The notes: generated from the letters alone by a model not told the origin. Counted from the first letter of the stretch, positions 6,947 to 19,305 are shown. The stretch: DNA of 64,000 bases from Vulcanimicrobiota bacterium (GCA_019637395.1 JAHBVR010000009.1:202412-266411), one strand, 5' to 3'. Numbers and translations are program-made.

Positions 6947-9634
6947 CTAGAACTTGACCAGGAACTGGGTGTTGAGCTGCCAGCCTTTCCAACTGAAGGG
7001 GTGGGCGGTTACCGGTCCCGAGTTGATGTTCAGCGCGGGCAGAGTAGGATTGGCGAAGACGTAGGACGGAATCTGGTCGCGGAACTTATAGTAGCGGCCT
7101 TCGAAATTCCAGCTTACATTGTCGTCGATCTTCCAATCGAAACCGAAGTCCGGATAAGTCTGGGCAATATTGATGTTATCATACTTGCCGGTTCCAACCG
7201 TGGACGCATAGAGATTGTTTACACCCTGCGGATCAAGGTGCCCGTGAATGTTGACGTGAGTGTAGCCGACTTTGGCGGTGAAATCCTCGGTTACATCATA
7301 ATCCACGCCCAGGTGCCAGCCGGTGAAGGCCAGATCCACGTAGTTCTGGTTCTCGGCGGCGGCTCCGTTGGGACCACCCAGAATGGAAGCCATGTTGCTA
7401 TCGCGGAAGAACTTCACCGACTTGACACCACCCGACAGGGTCACACCGCGATTGTTGTTCTCCTCTTCCAGCAGCCACTTGTGACCGGCCGAAACATAGA
7501 GGTTTTGAACGTTCCCGCGGTTGTCCTCGAGCGGCACCGCAAAAGCGTTGCCACCGGCAGGGGCAAACGTGAAGCGGTTATACCCAAAGAAGAGCGGCTC
7601 GATAAAACCTGGAGAAAAGCCCAACACCGGCGTATTAGGTGTACCTACACCCAGCGAGTTGGCACTGAAACGCACGTCCTGCAAGGAGGTCCGAGTCTGA
7701 TTCAGATTGCCGTATTCCACAATCACACGGCCGGTCGGATTGAACTTCCACAGAATCTTGGCGCGCAGACCCTCACGATTGTGAGGAAGGGTTTTTACAT
7801 CGTGAGTGGGCGAAAGGTTGTTGATGAAGTAGAAATCCGGCGTGTGAAACATGGGGTTGAGCAGCCCGCCCACCGTAGGAGTGCTGATGATGAAGGGGCT
7901 GTAGGTGGGATCCACACGCAGGTAGTGAGCGTCCACCTCGATTTGCTTGTTCCAGAAGAAGGCGCCGCCGCCAACCCGGAAGGCGTTGCCGCCGACTTCA
8001 TAGGAAGAGCCGGCATTCGGCTTGTAGATCGAGTGCCCATACTCACCGTAGATACGCGGAGCGAAATCATCCACATCGAAGGTATAAGAGGCTGAAGCGC
8101 CATAGGTGGTCTGATCCTGGGGACCAATGCCACCGACGTTGGGCGCGCCCTGAGGCAGCAGGCCGGCGTTCACCGCGTTGGCCAGCGAGCCATCGGCACC
8201 GACGGGAGTGCCGTTCAAAGTGCCGAAGGTTGGAATAGGCCGGACATCGCCCGTGCTGTTAATGCCTTGCGAATTGAAAAAACCGACCTGGTTGCGAAAG
8301 AAACCGTTCGGATTGACCCAGTTGAGACTCAAGTTGGGAACGACATTCAAACCCACGGTGCGGGGCTGGTCGTTGAGCAGGTTCTCATTCATACGCCAGT
8401 AGTTGAGCTTGACGGCACCGGCCTCGTCATTGAAAGTCAGCTTGACGTTGGCGCCATAACCAGCCCCGTAGTAGGCGTTGCCGACACCGGCCTGGCCAGG
8501 CAAAGAGCCGGTGTTGCCATTTGGCAGCTTGGTGCCGAGAACTTCCCAGTACAGCTTGGTGTGCTCGTCTTCATCGAAGGCATGCTCACCAGTCAGTTGA
8601 AAGCCATACTGAGGAAGATACTCGGGCCCGAACTCGTTGGGATTGACCTGTCCCTTGTAGACCAGGCCGTCCATGCTGTGGTTCTGATAGGCGCCCAACA
8701 GCAGCTTGGTATTGGTGGGGCGGTGTTTGACCCAGAAATTGTCGAGCACCATGGACGTCTGCGGCGAGTTGCTCAAACCATTCAGGCCCTGATTGGTGGC
8801 GGCATTACGCGTCCAGGTGTTGAGCATATAGGGCGCACTGACACCATAATAAGAGTCGAGTATCTGATTGCCCTGGCTGGTATAGGCTGAAAACTCGGCA
8901 CCGGCATCAACATCATCCGCGACGTTGATACGCAGGCCCAGAACCGCGCGACTGGTAAAACCAACGCCGTTGACCAGCGGACGGCCGGTTCTCCAGTTAT
9001 AAGTGGTGAGGGCGCTGGTAAGAAACGGATTGAAGGACGGAGGCAAGGTGGTCCCCGTGCCGGCCGGCACGGCGGCGGTGCCCGGAGTGAGCAGACCGCC
9101 GGCACCCACCGAGCTACCGATGGCGGCGTTATAGTTCACCAGGGGGATACCGCTGGGCAGCGCGGTCATCGTCCCCAGACCGCCGTTGTTGTTCAACGAC
9201 ACCGTGGTCATACGCGTATCCACATAGCCATAGAAGGTGATACGCTCGAGTTCGGTTACCCGTTTGTCGAGACGATCAACGTTCTCCTCCAGGTTGGTGA
9301 CACGTACGCCGAGAGCATCCAGTTCATCCTTGAGGGCGGCAGCCAGCTTGCGAACTTCGTCGAGTTCAGCCTTGGTGGCGAAAGTCGCATTGGCCTGCTC
9401 CATCTTGGCCAACAGGCGGGCCACAATCATGGCGACTTCCCAACGGGTGGCGGCGCGGTCACCCTTGAAAGTGCCGTCCGGATAGCCTTCCAGGAGGCCC
9501 TGTGCAGCCAGCTTGGCTACGGCGTCCTTGGCCCAGTGCTCATCTTTTACATCCGGGAAAAGCGGCGCGCCCCAAGCGGTGGTCGACGCAAGTAAAATAC
9601 CACCGAGCGCAAATGCCAATCTACGACGCAACAT
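6947..9634 (-). CDS. SLH-domain outer-membrane porin, copy 1
   Basis: The 895-residue protein has a signal peptide to about residue 23. A single SLH domain follows (FPDVKDEHWAKDAVAKL..LEGYPDGTFKGDRAATRWE, about 26-80), then a coiled coil (about 85-133), then a long beta-barrel full of alternating aromatic strands and Asn/Gly/Pro loops. It ends WQLNTQFLVKF with the terminal Phe typical of outer-membrane proteins. SLH-porins tether the outer membrane to peptidoglycan-linked polymer and act as general pores. GGAGG lies 7 bases before ATG. Copy 2 follows upstream in the same orientation. The first 119 mature residues differ from copy 2 at only four positions, while the barrels have diverged strongly. 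Confidence 0.9.
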   Translation of the reverse strand: MLRRRLAFALGGILLASTTAWGAPLFPDVKDEHWAKDAVAKLAAQGLLEGYPDGTFKGDRAATRWEVAMIVARLLAKMEQANATFATKAELDEVRKLAAALKDELDALGVRVTNLEENVDRLDKRVTELERITFYGYVDTRMTTVSLNNNGGLGTMTALPSGIPLVNYNAAIGSSVGAGGLLTPGTAAVPAGTGTTLPPSFNPFLTSALTTYNWRTGRPLVNGVGFTSRAVLGLRINVADDVDAGAEFSAYTSQGNQILDSYYGVSAPYMLNTWTRNAATNQGLNGLSNSPQTSMVLDNFWVKHRPTNTKLLLGAYQNHSMDGLVYKGQVNPNEFGPEYLPQYGFQLTGEHAFDEDEHTKLYWEVLGTKLPNGNTGSLPGQAGVGNAYYGAGYGANVKLTFNDEAGAVKLNYWRMNENLLNDQPRTVGLNVVPNLSLNWVNPNGFFRNQVGFFNSQGINSTGDVRPIPTFGTLNGTPVGADGSLANAVNAGLLPQGAPNVGGIGPQDQTTYGASASYTFDVDDFAPRIYGEYGHSIYKPNAGSSYEVGGNAFRVGGGAFFWNKQIEVDAHYLRVDPTYSPFIISTPTVGGLLNPMFHTPDFYFINNLSPTHDVKTLPHNREGLRAKILWKFNPTGRVIVEYGNLNQTRTSLQDVRFSANSLGVGTPNTPVLGFSPGFIEPLFFGYNRFTFAPAGGNAFAVPLEDNRGNVQNLYVSAGHKWLLEEENNNRGVTLSGGVKSVKFFRDSNMASILGGPNGAAAENQNYVDLAFTGWHLGVDYDVTEDFTAKVGYTHVNIHGHLDPQGVNNLYASTVGTGKYDNINIAQTYPDFGFDWKIDDNVSWNFEGRYYKFRDQIPSYVFANPTLPALNINSGPVTAHPFSWKGWQLNTQFLVKF

Positions 9635-9845
9635 CCCAAAACCTCCACATTTTCAACAGCGCTCATTCTTATTATCTAGACAGAATCACCGTCTGGCGCT
9701 GGAAGCCGGACGTCGTTCGACCGGATTCCTACATTTCCTCTCGCAAGTATAAGAGAATCAAAACACTTAACCGGGTTAGCCGGTCAAACCGGCTTAGAAT
9801 CGGGAAAAGATTTTTCCATCTAATTCTCAAGTTCGAACACAAAAG

Positions 9846-9880
9846 AAAAAAGGGACCCGGACGAACCGGATCCCTTTTTA
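9846..9880 (-). terminator. Rho-independent terminator between the two SLH-porin genes
   Basis: The stem AGGGACCCGG (9851-9860) pairs with CCGGATCCCT with one non-Watson-Crick position. On the minus strand it is followed by a T-run. It lies 30 bases past the stop of copy 2, so the two porins are probably transcribed separately. Confidence 0.8.
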
Positions 9881-9909
9881 TTTCCAGCGATTAAGCTAAA
9901 CCGTAAGGC

Positions 9910-12603
9910 TTAGAACTTAACTTTAAACTGGGTGGACACCTGCCAACCATTCCACTCGAACGGATTGTTGGTGAAGCCAACTTGATTGGAGTTGGTCACC
10001 GGGTTCGGATTGGTGGTCGGGATGCTGGTACCACTGGTGGTGGTGTAGTAGCGGAAGTCCATGTTCCACTGGGTGTTGGCCGACACGTCGTAGTCGAATC
10101 CGAGGAACGGGCTCAACTGGGTCGAGTCGAGGTTATTGAAGCCGGTGCTGCCGGTCGCCAGAGCGAAACCGTTGTAGCGACCAGACGGGTCATAGTGGCC
10201 GTCGATGGTGGTGTAATCAGCACCAGCGCGGAGCGTCCACTTGTCACTGGCTTCCCAGTTGATCTGACCGTGCAGGCTTCCGATGTTCAGGTCAACGTTG
10301 TTCTGAGAACCACCGGCGGCGGCAACCAGGCCCGAGGAACGACGGAACTGGTTACGCTCGTAACCGAGTTCGATCTTTACGCGGGGATCGTCAAACTTGT
10401 AGCTGGCGCCGATGCCCCAGTTGGTGTGACGACCACGATTGTCTTCGAGAGGGTTCAGAGCCGCGTCAAACGAGCTCACCGAGTTGCTACCGTAGACCTG
10501 CGGAGCAGCATAGCCTTGGAACACAGGGTCCATGAAGCCCGGCGCAAAGCCGAGAACCTGGGCATTCGGAACACCGGCGCCGAGGCTGTTCGTGTTGAAG
10601 CGAACATCATACAGCGAGGTGCGAACCTGGTCCAACCGACCGAACTTACCCCAGATCAGACCGCGACGCTCGGCGAACCGATACTGACCGTTGAAGCGAA
10701 GGCCGCGACGGTTGTGCGGGTAAACCGAGGTGTCGTGCAGACTGTAGAGACCCTGATAGTAGTTCAGGTTCGGCAGGTTCAGCGGAGCCACGGACGAGCC
10801 GAGGCCACCGATCTGCAGGATATAGGGGTCATAGGTAGCGTCGACATTGAGGTATTGAATACCGAGGTCGAGGTCGCCGTCCAACAGGTTGGCGCCGACT
10901 TCGAAGCGGTAAGCATTACCACCGACGTTGTAGCTGCTGTTCACATTGGGTTTATAATCGGAGTGAGCGTAGTTACCCGAGATATAAATCTGGGTATCGC
11001 CACCGCCGAGGTCCCACTTGTAGGCAGCCGAGAGGCCGTAGCTGTTCATTCCCTGGGGGCCAAAACCGCCCGTGGAACCAACTACGCCGGCACCGGACAG
11101 GCTGCGGGCATCCGCGCCCGGTCCGAGTCCCTGTCCCGCAATCGGACGGGTGTCGCTGGTCGAGCCAGCACCACCGCGCTGATTGAAGGCATTCGCCTGA
11201 TTGAAGAACTCACCGGGAGGATTCACCCAGGCGAGGGGAGCGGTCGAACCAGCATTGTTGATTCCGAATACCGCGAAGTTAGCAGGCACGCCACCCGACT
11301 GGTTCACACCGAGGGCGAAAGCGCCGTTGCCGGCTCCGTTGGTCAGACCCACGGCGCGAGCGCCGACGCCATTCTGAGCGACGTCCTGGGTCACGCGAGC
11401 ATAGTTCGCCTTGACCGAGCCGCCGTCGAATTCAAACTCGACGTCGGCGCCCAACAGGAACGTGTCATAACCAGCAGTGCCCGCTCCAGCGACCACACCT
11501 GCGCCCACGGAAGCGTCGCCGAGGCGAGTGCCGAGAGCTTCCCAGCGGAAGACGCCAGTGTCGGAAACGTCAACTTTGCCGTTGATATTGAAACCGAAGC
11601 CGCCCAGGTAACGAGGACCATAGGCGCCGGGGTTCCACTGACCGGCATAGATGGAGTTATCCATGTTGGTCTCCTGGAACGCACCCAGGATCAGCTTGGT
11701 CTGGCTGGGATTGTGCACCACCCAGAAGCTGTCCAGGGTCATTCTGGAGTAAGGCGAGTTGCCACCACTGTTCAGCGCGCCGCCATTGCCAAAGACGTTG
11801 ATGGCGCCGATGTTACCATTGCTGGTGAAGGTGTTGGACTGCCAGGGAGCGGTCACACCCCAGTAGGCATCAATGAACTGATTGCCCTGGGAGGTGTAAG
11901 CGCTGAACTCGGCGCCGGCGTCGATGTCATCCGACACGCGAACGCGCAGGCCGAGAACGGCACGAGCGGTAAAGCCCACACCGTTGAGCAGCGGACGACC
12001 GTTACGGAAGTCAGCCACCGGCAGAACACCGTTGTTGACGGGGTTCAGCGCAGCGCCGCCGACAGAACCGACGGCAGCGTTGTAGTTAACGGCGGGCACA
12101 GAGCCACCCACCGCGAAGGGGGCGGAGTTGTTGCTGTTGTCGTTAGCACCGGTGTTGTGGAAGCTGCTGATGCTGCCACGGGTATCTACATAACCGTAGA
12201 AAGTGATGCGCTCGAGTTCCGAGACGCGCTTGTCGAGGCGGCTGACGTTCTCCTCGAGGTTGGTGACGCGAACGCCGAGGGCGTCGAGTTCATCCTTGAG
12301 GGCGTTCGCCAGTTTGCGAACCTCGTCCAACTCCGCCTTGGTGGCGAAGGTGGCGTTGGCCTGCTCCATTTTAGCGAGCAAGCGAGCGACGATCATCGCT
12401 ACTTCCCAACGAGTGGCGGCGCGGTCACCCTTGAAGGTGCCGTCCGGATAACCTTCGAGCAAACCTTGAGCGGCAAGCTTGGCTACCGCATCCTTTGCCC
12501 AGTGGTCATCTTTCACGTCGGGGAAGAGCGGAGCGGCCATAGCCGGCATCGTAGCACCCAACACCATGGTTGCGGCTACGAATGATAGAACGCGTTTTTT
12601 CAT
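9910..12603 (-). CDS. SLH-domain outer-membrane porin, copy 2
   Basis: The 897-residue paralogue of the porin at 6947 has the same architecture: signal peptide (MKKRVLSFVAATMVLG, cleaved near residue 23), SLH domain, coiled coil and large barrel ending WQVSTQFKVKF. Several barrel elements are shared with copy 1, for example PLLNGVGFTARAVLGLRV, AEFSAYTSQGNQ, PLEDNRG and the strand before the C-terminus, showing descent from one ancestor. Codon choice is more biased than in copy 1 (many GCG, CAG, GGC), which may indicate higher expression. The ribosome site AAGGAG is 13 bases from ATG, unusually far. Two perfect hairpins lie in the leader. Confidence 0.9.
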   Translation of the reverse strand: MKKRVLSFVAATMVLGATMPAMAAPLFPDVKDDHWAKDAVAKLAAQGLLEGYPDGTFKGDRAATRWEVAMIVARLLAKMEQANATFATKAELDEVRKLANALKDELDALGVRVTNLEENVSRLDKRVSELERITFYGYVDTRGSISSFHNTGANDNSNNSAPFAVGGSVPAVNYNAAVGSVGGAALNPVNNGVLPVADFRNGRPLLNGVGFTARAVLGLRVRVSDDIDAGAEFSAYTSQGNQFIDAYWGVTAPWQSNTFTSNGNIGAINVFGNGGALNSGGNSPYSRMTLDSFWVVHNPSQTKLILGAFQETNMDNSIYAGQWNPGAYGPRYLGGFGFNINGKVDVSDTGVFRWEALGTRLGDASVGAGVVAGAGTAGYDTFLLGADVEFEFDGGSVKANYARVTQDVAQNGVGARAVGLTNGAGNGAFALGVNQSGGVPANFAVFGINNAGSTAPLAWVNPPGEFFNQANAFNQRGGAGSTSDTRPIAGQGLGPGADARSLSGAGVVGSTGGFGPQGMNSYGLSAAYKWDLGGGDTQIYISGNYAHSDYKPNVNSSYNVGGNAYRFEVGANLLDGDLDLGIQYLNVDATYDPYILQIGGLGSSVAPLNLPNLNYYQGLYSLHDTSVYPHNRRGLRFNGQYRFAERRGLIWGKFGRLDQVRTSLYDVRFNTNSLGAGVPNAQVLGFAPGFMDPVFQGYAAPQVYGSNSVSSFDAALNPLEDNRGRHTNWGIGASYKFDDPRVKIELGYERNQFRRSSGLVAAAGGSQNNVDLNIGSLHGQINWEASDKWTLRAGADYTTIDGHYDPSGRYNGFALATGSTGFNNLDSTQLSPFLGFDYDVSANTQWNMDFRYYTTTSGTSIPTTNPNPVTNSNQVGFTNNPFEWNGWQVSTQFKVKF

Positions 12604-12631
12604 TATCGTTCTTTTTCTCCTTATATATCAC

Positions 12632-12665
12632 GTCTGGTTCCACCAGACAGGCATTTGTTTGCCTG
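12632..12665 (-). promoter_or_regulatory. Twin hairpins in the SLH-porin leader
   Basis: Two adjacent perfect inverted repeats occur 29-62 bases upstream of the porin start: GTCTGG-TTCCA-CCAGAC (12632-12648) and CAGGCA-TTTGTT-TGCCTG (12648-12665). They could act as a 5'-stabilising structure or as a binding site for a regulator. Confidence 0.45.
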
Positions 12666-13055
12666 GCTAATCGCAGACCTGACTCAGAGGGGTCCGGCTG
12701 AGCCTTCCAAGGTTTCCTCATCTAGAAGACCTCGAAGTCACAACCCGCGATTAGTCAAACCCTTGCTTACCACATGACCCAAAACTTGTAAACCTGTTAC
12801 CGTGACATTTACACTAAGTTCATGTCTGGTTCGGGACGTTCAACCCCCCGGCTAGCGCTGCGCTACACCGAATCTGAACTCAAGTTATGGGCGTTATGGC
12901 AAAACTTTTTCCAGAGCATCTGAGTCGTATCTTCCGAGGGGAACACCCTCTGAAGAAAATTCATATCTGCCAGGTTGCCATCAGGTTTTTGGGCTCGAAC
13001 AAATCTTCCTTCTTACAAGCTAGAGAAAATTATTCCAGTTTTTGCTGGTCGAGCC
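12666..13055. other. Intergenic region upstream of the second porin
   Basis: About 390 bases lie between the porin leader and the end of prfB. They contain no credible reading frame, RNA or repeat that I recognise. The part nearest the porin should hold its promoter, and the part nearest 13055 should hold the prfB 3' region. No convincing consensus promoter or T-tailed terminator is visible. Confidence 0.5.
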
Positions 13056-14199
13056 TCAGTCCGAATCCGCTAGAAGGTCGGCGGGCTCGGGTTCGCGGCC
13101 CAACCGGGCGCAAGCTTCCAGGTAGGCTCGTATGAATTTATTTAAATCTCCGTCGAGCACGCTATAGACATCGGTGACGGCCAGACCGGTGCGCCGGTCC
13201 TTCACCTGCGTGTAGGGATGGAGCACATAGCTGCGGATCTGATTGCCCCAGGCAGCCTCGCGGTTTTCGCCGCGAATATGGGCAATCTTCGCGAGCCTCT
13301 CGGCCTGCTGAAGTTCGTATAACCTGGCCTTGAGCATGCGCATGGCGGTCAGTCGGTTGGACTGCTGAGAGCGTTCCGTTTGGCAGCCCACCACGATTCC
13401 TGTCGGAATATGGGTGATGCGAATGGCCGACTCGGTCTTGTTGACGTGCTGGCCGCCCGCGCCGGAGGAGCGAAAGGTATCGATCTTGAGGTCTTCGGTG
13501 CGAATTTCCACCTCGGCATCCTCGATCTCGGGCAAGACATCGACCTTGGCGAAGGCGGTATGGCGGCGCTTGGCCTGATCGAAGGGCGAGATGCGCACCA
13601 ACCGGTGTGTGCCCCGCTCGGAGCGCATCATACCGTATGGCTGGGCCCCGGTCAGGAAAAAGGTGGCCGAATGAATGCCCGCTTCTTCTCCTTCCGACTT
13701 GTCGGCAAGCTCGGCCTGGTAACCGTTATGCTCGGCCCATCTTAGATACATGCGCAGCAGCATCTCGGCCCAATCTTGCGAATCGGTGCCCCCGGCGCCG
13801 GCATGCACCGTCACCATGCATTGCGAACTGTCCATATCCCCAGATAAGAGCGAGGTCGTTTCCAAGCTCTCCAGAGCCTGCTCCAGGCGCTTGGAGGAAG
13901 ATTCCAGTTCGGCCACGTCCGAGGGACTGTTGGCGTCAACCATCTCCAGGAACAATTCGAGTTCGTTGATCTTCTCCTCGAGATCTTTCCAAGCAGCCAG
14001 TAAGCCCTGGTGAAAGCTCAGTTCCTGATTGAGCTTGCGCGCCGCAGCCGGGTTATTCCAAACCTCAGGCTGGGAGAGATGAGACTCCAGTTCCGAGACT
14101 TTTTGGGTGGATTTTTCCAGGTCAAAGATAGTCGCGCATGCGGAGCATCCGTGCGCGGCTGTCGTCGATCTGAGCCTGGTAAGGGGCGATCGTGAGCAT
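13056..14199 (-). CDS. prfB: Peptide chain release factor 2, with programmed +1 frameshift
   Basis: The main frame (from 14123 downward) has the RF2 core: GAGGTDSQDWAEMLLRMYLRW, the GGQ motif in SSGAGGQHVNKTESAIRITH, and the codon-recognition region before it. The N-terminus lies in another frame: ATG at 14199 opens 25 codons ending TAT CTT TGA C at 14130-14121, the classic RF2 autoregulatory site. Reading CTT, skipping one T and continuing GAC CTG GAA joins the two frames into a protein of about 380 residues. High RF2 terminates at TGA and low RF2 permits the shift. The Shine-Dalgarno-like AGGGGG of E. coli is not conserved upstream. It lies 8 bases after secA, so the two are an operon. Confidence 0.93.
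14122..14130 (-). promoter_or_regulatory. RF2 programmed +1 frameshift site
   Basis: On the minus strand the bases read TAT CTT TGA. CTT is the slippage codon and TGA the in-frame stop recognised by RF2 itself; the next base is C, the context that weakens termination. The reading frame resumes at 14123 with GAC. Confidence 0.9.
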
Positions 14200-14207
14200 T
14201 TTACAGG

Positions 14208-16817
<2,610 letters not shown>

Positions 16818-16892
16818 TCGATGGGCCTGCCTCTAGTTCTCTTGGGACTCTTGAGGCTGCGTATCGGCGGGCCTCAGCTTGGGGCTTTACCC

Positions 16893-17405
16893 CTAACCGA
16901 AGCGGGAGAAACCGATCTCGCTGGGATTGAGCCCGGTGCCTTCGGGCCCCGGCTCCGCATAAGAATCGAAATCGACCACCTGGCTGCTGGCCAGGTGGTC
17001 ATGCAGGCAACGCCGGGACTGGCTGAAGATGAACAGGGAGTCGAAATAAGTGGCCAGTCCCACCAAGGGCACCATGGCCAGAACACAAGGGGAAATACAA
17101 CGCCAGAGCAGACCTCCCCCCGACATGCGTTGGCCGGTATTAGAAATCACCAGCACCCCCATGCGCTTCTTGCCCCAACTCTGGCCAGTGCGCACGAACT
17201 GAAGGAGGTTGAGGACAGAAAGGATCAGACTGGCCAGGATGCACAGGCCGGCAACCCAGGAGAAGGCAGCCCCTCCGGAGCTGGAGTCGATAGCCGCGGC
17301 CAGCGCAAACCACCCCAGGAGGGCCGGAGTCCAGCAATACAGCCAGTCCCACAAGCGCGCTTGCAGTCGCCTGGTTCGAGAAGCAAGTGTGAATTGGTTT
17401 TGCAT
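16893..17405 (-). CDS. RDD-family membrane protein
   Basis: The 170-residue protein has the RDD signature: an Arg and Asp in the first helix region (RLQARLWDWLYCW) and the RCLHDHLASSQVV segment after the last helix. I see about four transmembrane segments between residues 18 and 125. RDD proteins are small polytopic membrane proteins of mostly unknown transport function. It lies on the same strand upstream of secA with a gap of 75 bases, and downstream of the beta-propeller gene. No substrate can be assigned. Confidence 0.75.
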   Translation of the reverse strand: MQNQFTLASRTRRLQARLWDWLYCWTPALLGWFALAAAIDSSSGGAAFSWVAGLCILASLILSVLNLLQFVRTGQSWGKKRMGVLVISNTGQRMSGGGLLWRCISPCVLAMVPLVGLATYFDSLFIFSQSRRCLHDHLASSQVVDFDSYAEPGPEGTGLNPSEIGFSRFG

Positions 17406-17470
17406 GCTGCAAACTTCGCCGGGCCGCCGGGCTGGCCTCCAAAGACGAAGCCCTGAGTGGCCGGGAGTAA

Positions 17471-18907
17471 CTAAGGTCGCACCGCCACTCCAATCGGAAT
17501 CGAGTTGGGCATGGGCAGAGTAGTGTGCAATAACTGACCGCTCTTGCCGTCCAGGGTCATGATCACGCGCGAATCGCGGCAGGCCACGTAAGCCTTATGT
17601 CCATCGCGGCCGTAACAGACTCCGATGGGCGCCTTGCCCACGGTGACGTTCTCGATCACGGCGCCGGCCTGGGTATCAATGACCGAGACGGTGGCGCTGA
17701 CTTTGTTGGTTACCAGACAGCGCTTGCCATCTGGACTGATGGCCAATTTCTGTGGTTCGACCTGAACCGGGATGCGGGTAATTTCCGTCACGCTGGCGGT
17801 ATCCACCACCGAAACGCAGGCGTTGCCCGAGCAGGCCACATAAGCTTTGGTGAAGTCAGGCGTGACGGCAACCGAGGTCGGACAGTTGCCGACTTTGCAC
17901 TTGCCGACCGTGGTCCCGGTGGCGGCGTCGATGGCCACCACCTCACCGCGGCGTGCGTCGCCGAGACAGGCAAAGACGCGCGGTCCGGCGATGCAGGCCG
18001 ACCAGGGCGAGGTGTCGGTGGGCAGAAAGCCGGCCGGTACGTTGGTGCTGGTGTCGATAAGCATCACGCCGGGCTTGCCGCCCATGATGCAGGCCAACAC
18101 GTAGCGGCCGTCGGGGCTGAGCTTGAGGTCGGTGACGGCGCCGTTGGTCGGCAGATTGCGCAGTAGCGCGTTGTCGCGCTGAGCGTCGAAGATCTGCACC
18201 ACGTTGGCTTCGCCGGCCACATACAAGAATTGTCCGTGGCGATCGAAGGTCAGCCAGTAAGGCTTGGTCTGCATCTGCACGAAGCCCGATTTGGAGGGAT
18301 TGGCGGGCGGGTAGACCATCAAGCAGTTATCGAAACCGGTGATGGGGTTCATCAGGAAAGCTTCGCCGGGACCGCGCGGGGTTTTGGGAAGGTTTTCATC
18401 CTTGTTCCACAACTGGCCGAGATCGGCACCGGCGGCCATGGCCTGCTGCCAGATCATCTTGTTGGGACTGGACTCCATGTTGTTGACGTTGGCCGGCTTT
18501 TTGCTGAAAGCTACGTAAAGATCGCCGGACTTGACGGCCATGTCGCCGACGAAGCCGGCGTTCTGCGGATTCATGAGCACCTGGCAACGCGAGGACATGC
18601 CGACGTAGTTGACGCGCACCCGCTGGGTGACGGTGGGAAAGCCGGCTTTCTTACAGATCAGGCGGTATTCACCGTCGGGCAGATCTTCAAACGAGAAATA
18701 ACCGTTGTTGGAAGAGACCGCTTTGAACTCGGTGCCCTCCACTTCAATCTCGACGCCTCCCAGGGGGTCGCCTCGCCCGACTTCATTGCCGGTCTTGGGA
18801 TTGATACCGGTGACGACCATTCCAGATAGCGTGATGACTTTGGTACCGGCGATACACAGCCAGCTGCACAGCGCCATCAAGAGGGTGGTTAGCAATAGTT
18901 TCCTCAT
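17471..18907 (-). CDS. Secreted YVTN-type beta-propeller with N-terminal carboxypeptidase-like regulatory domain
   Basis: After a signal peptide (MRKLLLTTLLMALCSW, cleaved near IAG) there is a CarboxypepD-regulatory-like beta-sandwich (GVEIEVEGTEFKAVSSNNGY..DLPDGEYRLICKKAGFP). About seven propeller blades follow with the repeat pattern SPDGRYVLAC, TPDFTKAYVAC, SPDGKRCLVTN and RDGHKAYVAC. The start at 18907 is chosen because GGAG lies 5 bases upstream and because it makes an ATGA overlap with the gene before it; an ATG eight codons earlier lacks these. It probably acts in the periplasm or outside the cell as a binding protein; ligand unknown. It is the last gene of a coupled trio with the YqgF-like and DUF3084 genes. 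Confidence 0.78.
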   Translation of the reverse strand: MRKLLLTTLLMALCSWLCIAGTKVITLSGMVVTGINPKTGNEVGRGDPLGGVEIEVEGTEFKAVSSNNGYFSFEDLPDGEYRLICKKAGFPTVTQRVRVNYVGMSSRCQVLMNPQNAGFVGDMAVKSGDLYVAFSKKPANVNNMESSPNKMIWQQAMAAGADLGQLWNKDENLPKTPRGPGEAFLMNPITGFDNCLMVYPPANPSKSGFVQMQTKPYWLTFDRHGQFLYVAGEANVVQIFDAQRDNALLRNLPTNGAVTDLKLSPDGRYVLACIMGGKPGVMLIDTSTNVPAGFLPTDTSPWSACIAGPRVFACLGDARRGEVVAIDAATGTTVGKCKVGNCPTSVAVTPDFTKAYVACSGNACVSVVDTASVTEITRIPVQVEPQKLAISPDGKRCLVTNKVSATVSVIDTQAGAVIENVTVGKAPIGVCYGRDGHKAYVACRDSRVIMTLDGKSGQLLHTTLPMPNSIPIGVAVRP

Positions 18908-19305
18908 TCCGTCTCCTTCCCTTTCAGCCAATCCTCCGCCATTACGATAGCGGCATAATCATCAATGGGCACCGCCGGCGCCTGCAGTCCCAGCGGCACC
19001 AGCCGCCACAGGCCGCGCGGCGGATGGTCCTGAAAATATCGGCCCCGGGCCCGTTCGGTGGTGCGAAACTCGTTCACCACTTCGACAGGAACCGAGAGAT
19101 GCTGTTTAAGTTCCTGTACCACGGGCTTTGACCCTGTTGCTCCCCCGACCAACACTCGTTCTACCGGGAAGCTCTCCAGGCAGTGACGCACTTTGGCCAG
19201 TAACTTTTCCCGATCGATGACCACCCGCTCCAGACAGCCACGCTCGCGTTGCACCACGGCCAGGCCGCATTTACCCGTGCCGGGGTCGACGGCCAGAACG
19301 GTCAC
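18904..19305 (-). CDS. YqgF/RuvX-like RNase H-fold protein
   Basis: The 133-residue protein begins with an RNase H-fold first strand AVDPGTGKCGLAVVQ, followed by a VERVLVGGATGSKP strand and VPVEVVNEFRTTERARGRYF, as in the YqgF/RuvX group. The C-terminal segment VPIDDYAAIVMAEDWL carries the acidic pair that would complete the metal site. Relatives process pre-16S rRNA or resolve Holliday junctions. This copy is more divergent than typical YqgF, and a related small family occurs next to DUF3084 genes. The start is GTG and overlaps the DUF3084 stop (GTGA); its own stop overlaps the next ATG. Confidence 0.7.
   Translation of the reverse strand: MTVLAVDPGTGKCGLAVVQRERGCLERVVIDREKLLAKVRHCLESFPVERVLVGGATGSKPVVQELKQHLSVPVEVVNEFRTTERARGRYFQDHPPRGLWRLVPLGLQAPAVPIDDYAAIVMAEDWLKGKETE

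Noticed and set aside
9982..12585. Open frame of 867 codons on the plus strand across the second SLH-porin
   Set aside because: It is the complement of a strongly codon-biased porin gene with signal peptide, SLH domain and terminal Phe; the plus-strand product has no such features.
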